Source: Chlorops oryzae
Lineage: Eukaryota; Arthropoda; Insecta; Diptera; Chloropidae
NCBI GenBank assembly: GCA_020466095.1
Contig: CM035808.1
Location: 55,390,073-55,454,072 of the forward strand
Direction: 5' to 3'
DNA length: 64,000 bases
Shown here piece after piece: positions 20,774 through 31,129 of the stretch; position 1 is the first letter of the stretch, and each line of letters starts with the position of its first letter. The notes below the pieces were generated by a model, which ran no database searches, had not been told where the DNA came from, and worked only from the letters and a program-made list of their open reading frames with translations. The position numbers and the translations under genes were made by a program.

Positions 20774-21168
20774 GAAGAAAGTCGCGCCAAGGCGACGGTA
20801 GAAAACTCAGAATTGGACGCTTCTTGTCATGTATAAGTTCGATTACTTTGTGGCGGTTGCGATTCTGCTCGATGATCATCATGTTAATGTTGCTATTGAA
20901 AGTTGATTGGAGCACATAGCGATCGGAAAATAATTTGTTGCAAGATGTGGATTCCCACATGTGCGGATAGCTAATCCTCTTTGTGGGGGGTAGGTGTTCT
21001 ATTTGGACGGGTCTTATTTTTAGTTGTAATTCTAGTTATCGCTGCAATGCATGGTATCAAAGTTTTTAATTCATTAGAATTTACTGGAGTTCTAGAAAGT
21101 GCATCAGCATTAGTGTTTAATTTTCCTTGTTTATATATAATCTCAAAATCATATTCCATGAGATCCAT
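20774..21168 (-). pseudogene. Ty3/gypsy pol remnant (RNase H end) joined to the LTR
   Basis: The frame 20971-21168 carries EYDFEIIYKQGKLNTNADAL followed by SR, the C-terminal end of a Ty3/gypsy reverse transcriptase-RNase H with the conserved NxxADALSR motif. The next frame toward the LTR (20774-20960) contains EQNRNRHKVIELIHDKK but no recognisable HHCC or DDE integrase motif, and the space is far too short for an integrase. Most of pol was lost. The segment 21004-21168 is copied again at 25376-25540 by the tandem duplication, where the frame is cut off from its LTR. Confidence 0.6.
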
Positions 21169-21185
21169 TCGAATTCTGGTGAGTT

Positions 21186-21668
21186 TTGAAGAGAACAGAA
21201 AGACTTCAATTCCAGCTACAATGCAAAAAATTAGGCGCCATACCTACACACCTACGTCACAGCACTAATATCAGACAAATGTTCAGCCACCCAAAAATCA
21301 AATCAGAAGCAGAAAAGATTGAGAGGATTTTTCACGAGAGAATTTTGAAACTAGAGATTAAGGAGTCAATAACAACAATAAAGAAACTAGAGAGATACAT
21401 GCAGAACGATAAGAGGACAGTAGAAGAGATACTAAGAGAAGAGGAAGCAAATAAAGAGAGCGAAAATAAAGGCAAACACAAAAACAACGCATTTGAAAAA
21501 ATTAAACATAATAATAAATACAGAACTAGAAAATTATGGTCCCAAATACAACGAAGATTGGTTTCACAACACAACGAATATAGAATTCCCGATTCAAGTC
21601 AAACGGTTATTATCGTAAGGGGCGAAATTCGCATTACCCGTAAACAGAGAACAATTTTCACCGATTAA
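21186..21668 (+). CDS. Unrecognised Lys/Glu-rich frame of 160 aa, retroelement-like
   Basis: An open frame starting MKRTERLQFQLQCKKLGAIP, followed by HLRHSTNIRQMF and a long charged helical, probably coiled-coil region (about residues 40-110, e.g. EEILREEEANKESENKGKHK), then a basic region. It may be open further upstream, because the start lies within sequence fused to the gypsy remnant. The texture reminds me of the N-terminal part of Penelope-type or other retroelement ORFs, but I cannot confirm that. No known motif is visible. A copy differing by one residue (I to T) lies at 25558-26040. Confidence 0.35.
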   Translation: MKRTERLQFQLQCKKLGAIPTHLRHSTNIRQMFSHPKIKSEAEKIERIFHERILKLEIKESITTIKKLERYMQNDKRTVEEILREEEANKESENKGKHKNNAFEKIKHNNKYRTRKLWSQIQRRLVSQHNEYRIPDSSQTVIIVRGEIRITRKQRTIFTD

Positions 21669-21692
21669 ATAAATTGCGGACGTCGAGGAGGC

Positions 21693-21716
21693 CTGTCTTC
21701 CTGTCTTACTGTCTTC

Positions 21717-21750
<34 letters not shown>

Positions 21751-21751
21751 C

Positions 21752-21809
<58 letters not shown>
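21693..21809. repeat. (CTGT)n microsatellite, copy 1
   Basis: About 117 bp of CTGT/CTTC tetranucleotide repeats with a few interruptions. It creates an artificial Cys/Val/Leu/Ser reading frame on the plus strand. Copy 2 is at 26065-26177, four bases shorter. Confidence 0.95.
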
Positions 21810-22062
21810 AGTCGGAGAAAGTTTATTCACACACGATTCTTTCGCCTCCATACCTTCACTTAAAATGCCATTTATTTGGAGTAGGTACTTGTATCCTTTA
21901 TTTCTATTAAGAATGCCATTTAATTTTTCTGGGTATGCTCTTTTTTTTAGGCCATTTATAGATAAATGTATCTCTTCAACAACGCGGAGAGACTTCTTAA
22001 TTTCTATTTCTCAAGTTTCGAGATGTACAATAGCCTTACAAAGGCTGGAAAAAATTCTCTAT

Positions 22063-22307
22063 CAGCCCGATTCTGAATATTCCCGGGGAACAAATTCCCG
22101 GGAAATTTACTTTTCTCGAGAGTAAAATAATTATTCTTTAAATATTTGGGGGAAGAAATTTGATGGGAAATTTGTATTTGACCCATACCCATAATTTTTC
22201 TTACCCTATCTATTTGAAAAAGGAGATTTTTAGTCTCGAGAAAAGTAAATTCCCCGGGAATTCGTCCCCCGGGAATTCGGTCCCCGGCAATATTCAGAAT
22301 CGGGCTG
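22063..22307. mobile_element. 245-bp MITE with long TIRs, copy 1
   Basis: Starts CAGCCCGATTCTGAATATT and ends with its reverse complement at 22307, with inverted homology continuing through repeated CCCGGGAATT motifs and CTTTTCTCGAGA for about 60 bp. Flanks read TAT on the left and TAT on the right, a possible 3-bp TSD. Non-coding. The duplicate is at 26431-26675. Confidence 0.7.
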
Positions 22308-22568
22308 TATATATATACAAGTTCTTCAATCAAACGGCTTGACTCAAACATCTCTTGAGATTACCCAATAGCATTATCGCTATTAAATGAATCCACAACA
22401 CTTTTCACCTCATAGAAATAGTCTGAATAATAGAAAGCAGCATTTAGCCACGTACACCAACGTGTTAAGCATGGACTTGGGGGCAGAGGTACACCTGGAA
22501 GAATGCGCTGAAATGCATTGCGTCATGAGAGATCAAAATACTTTTTGTTAGCAATATTTTAAACATAA

Positions 22569-23674
22569 CACTAGTTATAAATAATAATTTTTGGCGTGTT
22601 CAGGAGATCTCAATGCACTTTTCCCATAGACTTTGCCCTTCTAAACACGAAAAAAATATTTAAAAAATTTTTCATGGAAGCGTTTATTTTATATTAATTT
22701 TCAAAAAAATAAATGTTTTTTTCGGAGATATTATAGATATTTGGAGCAGAACTCGGTCATGCATCGACCAATTCAAATGAAGTACCACTCAAATTAAAGA
22801 AAACTAACGCCTCTAAAACTCTTTGCTACATAGTTTTAAGATTGGTAAGGAAACTAAGATTCTGTAGACCTATAAGCCTAAAAAAAAATATTTTTGTAGC
22901 AAAAATACATGTTTCTTTTTCATTTATCGGCATCTAAAAAATAGATTCCAAAAAGACAACTTTTTTTTTTACTTTTTTGATTTAAAGGTGGGTCCTTACT
23001 CAACAAAACAGTATATTGGTTTTTAAAATCCATGGATAAATGGTGAAGTTATAACTTTATAAGTGAGGGGATAAAGCCAATATAAGCAATGAGAATGACA
23101 AATTTAGCCTTAGAGTATGCAATGTATTTTTGCGATACGGTTTAATTTTTTTATTTTCATTGCTTATATTGGCTTTATCCCCTCACTTATAAAGTTATAA
23201 CTTAGCCATTTATTCATATATTTTGAAAAATAATATACCGTTTTGTTGGGTAAGGACCCACCTTTAAATCAAAACAGTAAAAAAAAATTGTCTTTTTGGA
23301 ATTTTTTTTTAGATGCCGATAAATGAAAAAGAAACTGTATTTTTGCTACAAAAATATTTTTTTTAGGTTTATAGGTCTACAGAATCTTAGTTTCCTTACC
23401 AATCTTAAAACTATGTAGGAAAGAGTCTTAGAGGCGTTAGTTTTCTTTAGTTTGAGTGGTACTTTATTTGAATTGGTCGATGCATGGCCGGGTTCTGCTC
23501 AAAAAATCTACAATATCTCCGAAAAAAACCTTTGTTTTTTTTTAAATTAATATAATATTTAAAAAACGCTTCTATGAAAATATTTTTCAATAATTTTTTC
23601 GTGTTAAGAAGGCCAAAGTCTATGGGAAAAGTGCATTGAGATCTCCTGAACAAAATGGCCGGAAACTAGCGTAA
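22569..23674. mobile_element. 1.1-kb foldback element, copy 1
   Basis: Two arms of about 500 bp in inverted orientation (roughly 22569-23090 and 23155-23674) around a 60-bp centre. Landmarks are CAGGAGATCTCAATGCACTT on the left against its complement near 23628, and the inner AAGTTATAACTTTATAAGTG palindromic block. Arms show scattered substitutions and homopolymer changes, so the element predates the duplication. Open frames inside are arm shadows. The duplicate is at 26937-28042. Confidence 0.8.
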
Positions 23675-23692
23675 TCAAATATTTTCGAATGA

Positions 23693-23790
23693 AATTATGC
23701 AAAATGCATTTATATGCAAAATCGTTCAAATATGCATTTTCGTCCAAAATATGCAAAATGCAAATGCAATATGCATTTCAAAGCAAATAT
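23693..23790. repeat. Short ATGCAAAAT/ATGCATTT motif cluster
   Basis: ATGCAAAATGCAT-type units recur about seven times within 100 bp, in both orientations. It lies between the foldback and the 940-bp element. Duplicated at 28061-28158. Confidence 0.5.
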
Positions 23791-24015
23791 CCGCTCTGAT
23801 CATAACTTTCGTAAACGAAATTAAAATTTGTTTCCGTTGAATAGTAGTCGGGAAAATTATCCGATGTTATCGGATAAAAAACCGATACACTTCGAAAAAC
23901 ATCGGATAAGTAACGATACAATTTCTAACCGATTTTACCCAGCCCTAAAAATTTTACACATTGGCAAAATCAATCTAGATGTCAAATTCGAAATAATCGA
24001 TAGTTCAACAAGCAA

Positions 24016-24955
24016 GAGGCCTTTTACATTAGTCAATAGTTGACCGTCAATTCTCATTTTCAGTACAAAACGATAACAAATCGTTATCGAAAAGTTGAGC
24101 GTTTGTTGGTTGCACGTACTCGCTCAATCCGTCTTTGCTCTCTTTCGTTTATCGAACTTATCGATGGCTGGGATCAAATTTCTGACATTTATTTTATTCG
24201 TTTTCGTTGTTCGTGGAGACAGCATCGCATGCTATTATATGTTTTTACTTATTTTTCTTGATCAATATTTTAGAATCTTACATTCTTGTATGTACCGAAA
24301 ACTATAAATTGAAGACTAATTCTTATGTTATAAGATATGAAAAAAAAATGTGATGAATATAATTAAAATTTAAGGCGAAACTCCATAAACGATGGCAATG
24401 ACGGTTGTTGCGGTATACGCGGCAAAAATGAAAACATTTGTGCTGCTTCCATTGAATCAATGTATTGAAATGTATTTAAATGGAAGCAGCTACATTTCTA
24501 TCGCCTGAAATGTTCCGTCGATTCTGGAGTTTCGCCTTTATTCTTTTGACAATATGAAAATCACCTAGATAGTTTACTCCTACAAATCGTTAATAGAATT
24601 TATTTTCAAACAGAACAATTTAACAGCTACTCACTAAAAATTGTCTTTTTCAAAAAGCATTTTTAATTCAAGCATTTTGAAATACTCCTTAGCATCAATA
24701 ATTAAATTCATTAAAACAAAACAGGTAGTGCTGTATTTATGCTTCTGCTATCAATCCTTAATCAGAGATACATAATTTATTTTGCTAGTATTTTATAAAC
24801 TATCACCCCTGTGTTGAAGAGGAAAATGTCATAAAAGGCAAACGAAGTAAGAATTGACGATCAATTCTTTCGAGTAAGTGTAAAAGCGAATGCAACTCCA
24901 AAAGGGAATATCGATAGGAATTGACGGTCAACTATTGAGTCATGTAAAAGGCCTC
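24016..24955. mobile_element. 940-bp TIR element, copy 1
   Basis: The TIR starts GAGGCCTTTTACATTAGTCA at 24016 and its inverted partner ends at 24955; the repeats are about 38 bp and almost complementary. Subterminal repeats of the same phrase (AATTGACGATCAATTC) occur near 24853. Another TIR-like end near 25254-25293 (GAATTGACGGACAATAATTG) hints at a larger original element. Non-coding. A smaller hairpin MITE is nested at 24372-24538. A decayed relative lies in front of Nup205 at 2266-2790. Confidence 0.7.
24372..24538. mobile_element. 167-bp hairpin MITE nested in the 940-bp element
   Basis: Ends AAGGCGAAACTCCA and TGGAGTTTCGCCTT are exact inverted repeats, with weaker pairing inside (TGGAAGCAGC against GCTGCTTCCA). 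The decayed relative in front of Nup205 seems to lack this block, supporting a separate insertion. Duplicated at 28740-28906. Confidence 0.6.
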
Positions 24956-25557
24956 CAACCGATATATGGGCCACCCTGTTCAACAAATTTTGGCGTTTTT
25001 TTTTTTAGGAAAATTGGGTATTTTTTCAATTACCCTTATATTTTGTAAATGGCAACCGTGCTTTCAGCAAACTGTAAGAAGGTTATGCGCATTTACAGTC
25101 TGGATACCTGTTTTTGTGATTTGCATTCGCGGTTTTTAAATTCGTATATCAGCTGTTATCTGTTTAGGGTATTAGTTTCACGTCCTCGATAGATGTTTTC
25201 CCCCTCTATCGTACCAGGAAATACGTCTGTAACTCTAAAAGCGAATAAAAATATGAATTGACGGACAATAATTGACTAGTGTAAGAGGAATCAAAACAAT
25301 TTTATTGGTGGTATCGACAAGCACATGTATTACGTTTATTAATTGTTGGTGGAAAAAATCGACTTCTTAAGTTTGTGGACGGGTCTTATTTTTAGTTGTA
25401 ATTCTAGTTATCGCTGCAATGCATGGTATCAAAGTTTTTAATTCATTAGAATTTACTGGAGTTCTAGAAAGTGCATCAGCATTAGTGTTTAATTTTCCTT
25501 GTTTATATATAATCTCAAAATCATATTCCATGAGATCCATTCGAATTCTGGTGAGTT

Positions 25558-26040
25558 TTGAAGAGAACAGAAAGACTTCAATTCCAGCTACAATGCAAAA
25601 AATTAGGCGCCATACCTACACACCTACGTCACAGCACTAATATCAGACAAATGTTCAGCCACCCAAAAATCAAATCAGAAGCAGAAAAGATTGAGAGGAT
25701 TTTTCACGAGAGAATTTTGAAACTAGAGATTAAGGAGTCAATAACAACAATAAAGAAACTAGAGAGATACATGCAGAACGATAAGAGGACAGTAGAAGAG
25801 ATACTAAGAGAAGAGGAAGCAAATAAAGAGAGCGAAAATAAAGGCAAACACAAAAACAACGCATTTGAAAAAATTAAACATAATAATAAATACAGAACTA
25901 GAAAATTATGGTCCCAAATACAACGAAGATTGGTTTCACAACACAACGAATATAGAATTCCCGATTCAAGTCAAACGGTTATTATCGTAAGGGGCGAAAT
26001 TCGCACTACCCGTAAACAGAGAACAATTTTCACCGATTAA
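25558..26040 (+). CDS. Second copy of the 160-aa Lys/Glu-rich frame
   Basis: Produced by the tandem duplication. It differs from 21186-21668 by one residue near the C-terminus (GEIRTTRKQ instead of GEIRITRKQ). Function unknown, same caveats as the first copy. Confidence 0.35.
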   Translation: MKRTERLQFQLQCKKLGAIPTHLRHSTNIRQMFSHPKIKSEAEKIERIFHERILKLEIKESITTIKKLERYMQNDKRTVEEILREEEANKESENKGKHKNNAFEKIKHNNKYRTRKLWSQIQRRLVSQHNEYRIPDSSQTVIIVRGEIRTTRKQRTIFTD

Positions 26041-26064
26041 ATTAATTGCGGACGTCGAGGAGGC

Positions 26065-26088
26065 CTGTCTTCCTGTCTTACTGTCTTC

Positions 26089-26122
<34 letters not shown>

Positions 26123-26123
26123 C

Positions 26124-26177
<54 letters not shown>
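26065..26177. repeat. (CTGT)n microsatellite, copy 2
   Basis: The same tetranucleotide array in the second duplication copy. The one-unit length difference is what shifts the offset between copies from 4372 to 4368. Confidence 0.95.
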
Positions 26178-26430
26178 AGTCGGAGAAAGTTTATTCACAC
26201 ACGATTCTTTCGCCTCCATACCTTCACTTAAAATGCCATTTATTTGGAGTAGGTACTTGTATCCTTTATTTCTATTAAGAATGCCATTTAATTTTTCTGG
26301 GTATGCTCTTTTTTTTAGGCCATTTATAGATAAATGTATCTCTTCAACAACGCGGAGAGACTTCTTAATTTCTATTTCTCAAGTTTCGAGATGTACAATA
26401 GCCTTACAAAGGCTGGAAAAAATTCTCTAT

Positions 26431-26675
26431 CAGCCCGATTCTGAATATTCCCGGGGAACAAATTCCCGGGAAATTTACTTTTCTCGAGAGTAAAATAATT
26501 ATTCTTTAAATATTTGGGGGAAGAAATTTGATGGGAAATTTGTATTTGACCCATACCCATAATTTTTCTTACCCTATCTATTTGAAAAAGGAGATTTTTA
26601 GTCTCGAGAAAAGTAAATTCCCCGGGAATTCGTCCCCCGGGAATTCGGTCCCCGGCAATATTCAGAATCGGGCTG
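26431..26675. mobile_element. 245-bp MITE with long TIRs, copy 2
   Basis: Same element as 22063-22307, carried along in the tandem duplication, not an independent insertion. Confidence 0.7.
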
Positions 26676-26936
26676 TATATATATACAAGTTCTTCAATCA
26701 AACGGCTTGACTCAAACATCTCTTGAGATTACCCAATAGCATTATCGCTATTAAATGAATCCACAACACTTTTCACCTCATAGAAATAGTCTGAATAATA
26801 GAAAGCAGCATTTAGCCACGTACACCAACGTGTTAAGCATGGACTTGGGGGCAGAGGTACACCTGGAAGAATGCGCTGAAATGCATTGCGTCATGAGAGA
26901 TCAAAATACTTTTTGTTAGCAATATTTTAAACATAA

Positions 26937-28042
26937 CACTAGTTATAAATAATAATTTTTGGCGTGTTCAGGAGATCTCAATGCACTTTTCCCATAGACT
27001 TTGCCCTTCTAAACACGAAAAAAATATTTAAAAAATTTTTCATGGAAGCGTTTATTTTATATTAATTTTCAAAAAAATAAATGTTTTTTTCGGAGATATT
27101 ATAGATATTTGGAGCAGAACTCGGTCATGCATCGACCAATTCAAATGAAGTACCACTCAAATTAAAGAAAACTAACGCCTCTAAAACTCTTTGCTACATA
27201 GTTTTAAGATTGGTAAGGAAACTAAGATTCTGTAGACCTATAAGCCTAAAAAAAAATATTTTTGTAGCAAAAATACATGTTTCTTTTTCATTTATCGGCA
27301 TCTAAAAAATAGATTCCAAAAAGACAACTTTTTTTTTTACTTTTTTGATTTAAAGGTGGGTCCTTACTCAACAAAACAGTATATTGGTTTTTAAAATCCA
27401 TGGATAAATGGTGAAGTTATAACTTTATAAGTGAGGGGATAAAGCCAATATAAGCAATGAGAATGACAAATTTAGCCTTAGAGTATGCAATGTATTTTTG
27501 CGATACGGTTTAATTTTTTTATTTTCATTGCTTATATTGGCTTTATCCCCTCACTTATAAAGTTATAACTTAGCCATTTATTCATATATTTTGAAAAATA
27601 ATATACCGTTTTGTTGGGTAAGGACCCACCTTTAAATCAAAACAGTAAAAAAAAATTGTCTTTTTGGAATTTTTTTTTAGATGCCGATAAATGAAAAAGA
27701 AACTGTATTTTTGCTACAAAAATATTTTTTTTAGGTTTATAGGTCTACAGAATCTTAGTTTCCTTACCAATCTTAAAACTATGTAGGAAAGAGTCTTAGA
27801 GGCGTTAGTTTTCTTTAGTTTGAGTGGTACTTTATTTGAATTGGTCGATGCATGGCCGGGTTCTGCTCAAAAAATCTACAATATCTCCGAAAAAAACCTT
27901 TGTTTTTTTTTAAATTAATATAATATTTAAAAAACGCTTCTATGAAAATATTTTTCAATAATTTTTTCGTGTTAAGAAGGCCAAAGTCTATGGGAAAAGT
28001 GCATTGAGATCTCCTGAACAAAATGGCCGGAAACTAGCGTAA
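26937..28042. mobile_element. 1.1-kb foldback element, copy 2
   Basis: Duplicate of 22569-23674 inside the second tandem copy. Confidence 0.8.
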
Positions 28043-28383
28043 TCAAATATTTTCGAATGAAATTATGCAAAATGCATTTATATGCAAAATCGTTCAAATA
28101 TGCATTTTCGTCCAAAATATGCAAAATGCAAATGCAATATGCATTTCAAAGCAAATATCCGCTCTGATCATAACTTTCGTAAACGAAATTAAAATTTGTT
28201 TCCGTTGAATAGTAGTCGGGAAAATTATCCGATGTTATCGGATAAAAAACCGATACACTTCGAAAAACATCGGATAAGTAACGATACAATTTCTAACCGA
28301 TTTTACCCAGCCCTAAAAATTTTACACATTGGCAAAATCAATCTAGATGTCAAATTCGAAATAATCGATAGTTCAACAAGCAA

Positions 28384-29323
28384 GAGGCCTTTTACATTAG
28401 TCAATAGTTGACCGTCAATTCTCATTTTCAGTACAAAACGATAACAAATCGTTATCGAAAAGTTGAGCGTTTGTTGGTTGCACGTACTCGCTCAATCCGT
28501 CTTTGCTCTCTTTCGTTTATCGAACTTATCGATGGCTGGGATCAAATTTCTGACATTTATTTTATTCGTTTTCGTTGTTCGTGGAGACAGCATCGCATGC
28601 TATTATATGTTTTTACTTATTTTTCTTGATCAATATTTTAGAATCTTACATTCTTGTATGTACCGAAAACTATAAATTGAAGACTAATTCTTATGTTATA
28701 AGATATGAAAAAAAAATGTGATGAATATAATTAAAATTTAAGGCGAAACTCCATAAACGATGGCAATGACGGTTGTTGCGGTATACGCGGCAAAAATGAA
28801 AACATTTGTGCTGCTTCCATTGAATCAATGTATTGAAATGTATTTAAATGGAAGCAGCTACATTTCTATCGCCTGAAATGTTCCGTCGATTCTGGAGTTT
28901 CGCCTTTATTCTTTTGACAATATGAAAATCACCTAGATAGTTTACTCCTACAAATCGTTAATAGAATTTATTTTCAAACAGAACAATTTAACAGCTACTC
29001 ACTAAAAATTGTCTTTTTCAAAAAGCATTTTTAATTCAAGCATTTTGAAATACTCCTTAGCATCAATAATTAAATTCATTAAAACAAAACAGGTAGTGCT
29101 GTATTTATGCTTCTGCTATCAATCCTTAATCAGAGATACATAATTTATTTTGCTAGTATTTTATAAACTATCACCCCTGTGTTGAAGAGGAAAATGTCAT
29201 AAAAGGCAAACGAAGTAAGAATTGACGATCAATTCTTTCGAGTAAGTGTAAAAGCGAATGCAACTCCAAAAGGGAATATCGATAGGAATTGACGGTCAAC
29301 TATTGAGTCATGTAAAAGGCCTC
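28384..29323. mobile_element. 940-bp TIR element, copy 2
   Basis: Duplicate of 24016-24955, including its nested hairpin at 28740-28906. Confidence 0.7.
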
Positions 29324-29748
29324 CAACCGATATATGGGCCACCCTGTTCAACAAATTTTGGCGTTTTTTTTTTTAGGAAAATTGGGTATTTTTTCAATTA
29401 CCCTTATATTTTGTAAATGGCAACCGTGCTTTCAGCAAACTGTAAGAAGGTTATGCGCATTTACAGTCTGGATACCTGTTTTTGTGATTTGCATTCGCGG
29501 TTTTTAAATTCGTATATCAGCTGTTATCTGTTTAGGGTATTAGTTTCACGTCCTCGATAGATGGTTTTCCCCCTCTATCGTACCAGGAAATACGTCTGTA
29601 ACTCTAAAAGCGAATAAAAATATGAATTGACGGACAATAATTGACTAGTGTAAGAGGAATCAAAACAATTTTATTGGTGGTATCGACAAGCACATGTATT
29701 ACGTTTATTAATTGTTGGTGGAAAAAATCGACTTCTTAAGTTTGTGGA

Positions 29749-30460
29749 ATTTAGAGCATAATCAAGCGAAAACATAAGACGGAGATTCGAATATTGACGT
29801 AAGATTTTCCAAAATCCTCTAATAGCGCGTTTCCATATGGTGTTTAAGTCTGAGATGTTTAAGGTATTTTTTATATGTTCTTAAATATTAGATATATTTT
29901 GAATATATTTTCTTGTCGATCAATTAAAACGACAAAATAAACGAAATCGAAAAAAAATTTCGTTTTGCCAATATTCATGTACCCTAAAAAAGATTGTCGC
30001 ATAATTTTTCTTCGTATCTGACGGAGCACAAATACATATATTTTTAGTCTTGTGGAGTTGGAAGTGAAAACCCCAGAAAAAACTATATCTGAACGAATTT
30101 AGGATTTTAGTTTTTACACGGTTTTAAAATGAATTTCTGTGACATGGCCGATAATCTTAATTTTATTATTTTTGGTAAAAACTATCGTTGAGCATCGATA
30201 CTCTACCCAGAATCATACACTACAAGATTATACCTTGCGCATCTTCTATATTTTTTTTCGATTTTTTCCTTGTTTAAAGAAATTTAGGGAATTTTTTGTA
30301 GTTTGTAAGGAATTTTTATTTTTGCTTGTGGCAACATTGCAAAACATGAGCAACACAAAGCGCATTAATTTTGTGAATTAAATTAAAAATGATAATTCCA
30401 GCGACAAAGCTCAAGATTTTATTGCAAAGCTGTAGGCTTTGATTTTAAGTGCCGAAGACA
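29749..30460. other. AT-rich spacer, no gene
   Basis: Single-copy sequence after the tandem duplication. The only open frame of any length (30139-30381) is Phe-rich and unlike any family I know. Confidence 0.4.
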
Positions 30461-30905
30461 TGTAGGAGTGTAGGTCTAACTCTTCTTCTTCCTAATCCCT
30501 GCAATGTGTTTGAGCTACACTGCTTCAACATAGGCATCATCATGTAGGACTGTAGGTCTAACTGTCGACGTCGAAAAGCCTCTGTCGCTAATAAGAAATT
30601 CCCCATTAGGCAGGTATAGGAAATTCAACTCTTTCGAGAAATTCACCAAAAAGCTACCAACAAAAACCTTAAGCAGGAATAGGAAATTCAACTCTTTTGA
30701 GAAATTCACCAGAAAGCTACCAACAACAATACGGGCAGACAAAAAGCGGCACCATGATGCCACTTGCAAGAAAATTATAAAAGAAACACCGCGTCGACTC
30801 GGTTTTTTATATTGCTTGAAAAGTTCATAATTGAAACTTTAATAAACGTATTACGATATGTTTTTGCTCAATGTGCACGAATGTTTTCATTTTGTAATAA
30901 ATTGA

Positions 30906-31067
30906 TGTAGAAAAAAATTGGAAGCAGAGCAAGGTTAAACGCAGGAGAGAGCTTTTCGTTCTTTACTGTATGCTTTATTCTTACAGACTAAAAGTTATAA
31001 TTGAAATGTGAAGTGTCAAAAATGATGTGACAGTTGATATTGGGTTGTAAGTGTTGCCATACTAACA
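30906..31067 (-). repeat. Copia 3' LTR
   Basis: 162 bp, plus-strand ends TGTAG and TAACA. The polypurine tract is on its inner side. Confidence 0.92.
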
Positions 31068-31083
31068 AAGTCCCCTTCAACCC
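31068..31083 (-). other. Copia polypurine tract
   Basis: Minus-strand GGGTTGAAGGGGACTT immediately before the 3' LTR. Confidence 0.8.
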
Positions 31084-31129
31084 AATAACTATTAAACTAT
31101 TTACAAAAATGTTGAAATCATGAAAAACC

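Larger units (their letters stand above)
21004..25375. repeat. Tandem segmental duplication, copy 1 (4.37 kb)
   Basis: 21004-25375 is repeated head to tail at 25376-29748. The breakpoint sequence TGGA is present at the start of copy 1, at the junction and at the end of copy 2. Differences seen by eye are few: one substitution at 21634 against 26006, one at 21671 against 26043, four bases less microsatellite in copy 2, and one extra G near 29566. Everything inside, TEs included, was duplicated as a block. Confidence 0.92.
25376..29748. repeat. Tandem segmental duplication, copy 2 (4.37 kb)
   Basis: This is the second copy, offset 4372 bp before the microsatellite and 4368 bp after it. All elements described in copy 1 recur here. 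The near identity means either a very recent duplication or unresolved haplotypes in the assembly; the sequence alone cannot say which. Confidence 0.92.

Noticed and set aside
21674..21910. Cys-rich repeat protein frame (and its copy at 26046-26231)
   Set aside because: It is only the translation of the CTGT microsatellite and has no independent coding support.
23447..23653. 68-aa Lys/Phe-rich frame (and copy at 27815-28021)
   Set aside because: It lies in one arm of the 1.1-kb foldback and is duplicated with it; the other arm does not keep the frame.
29749..30460. Possible short gene with the frame 30139-30381
   Set aside because: Phe/Leu-rich translation of T-rich DNA with no homology signal.
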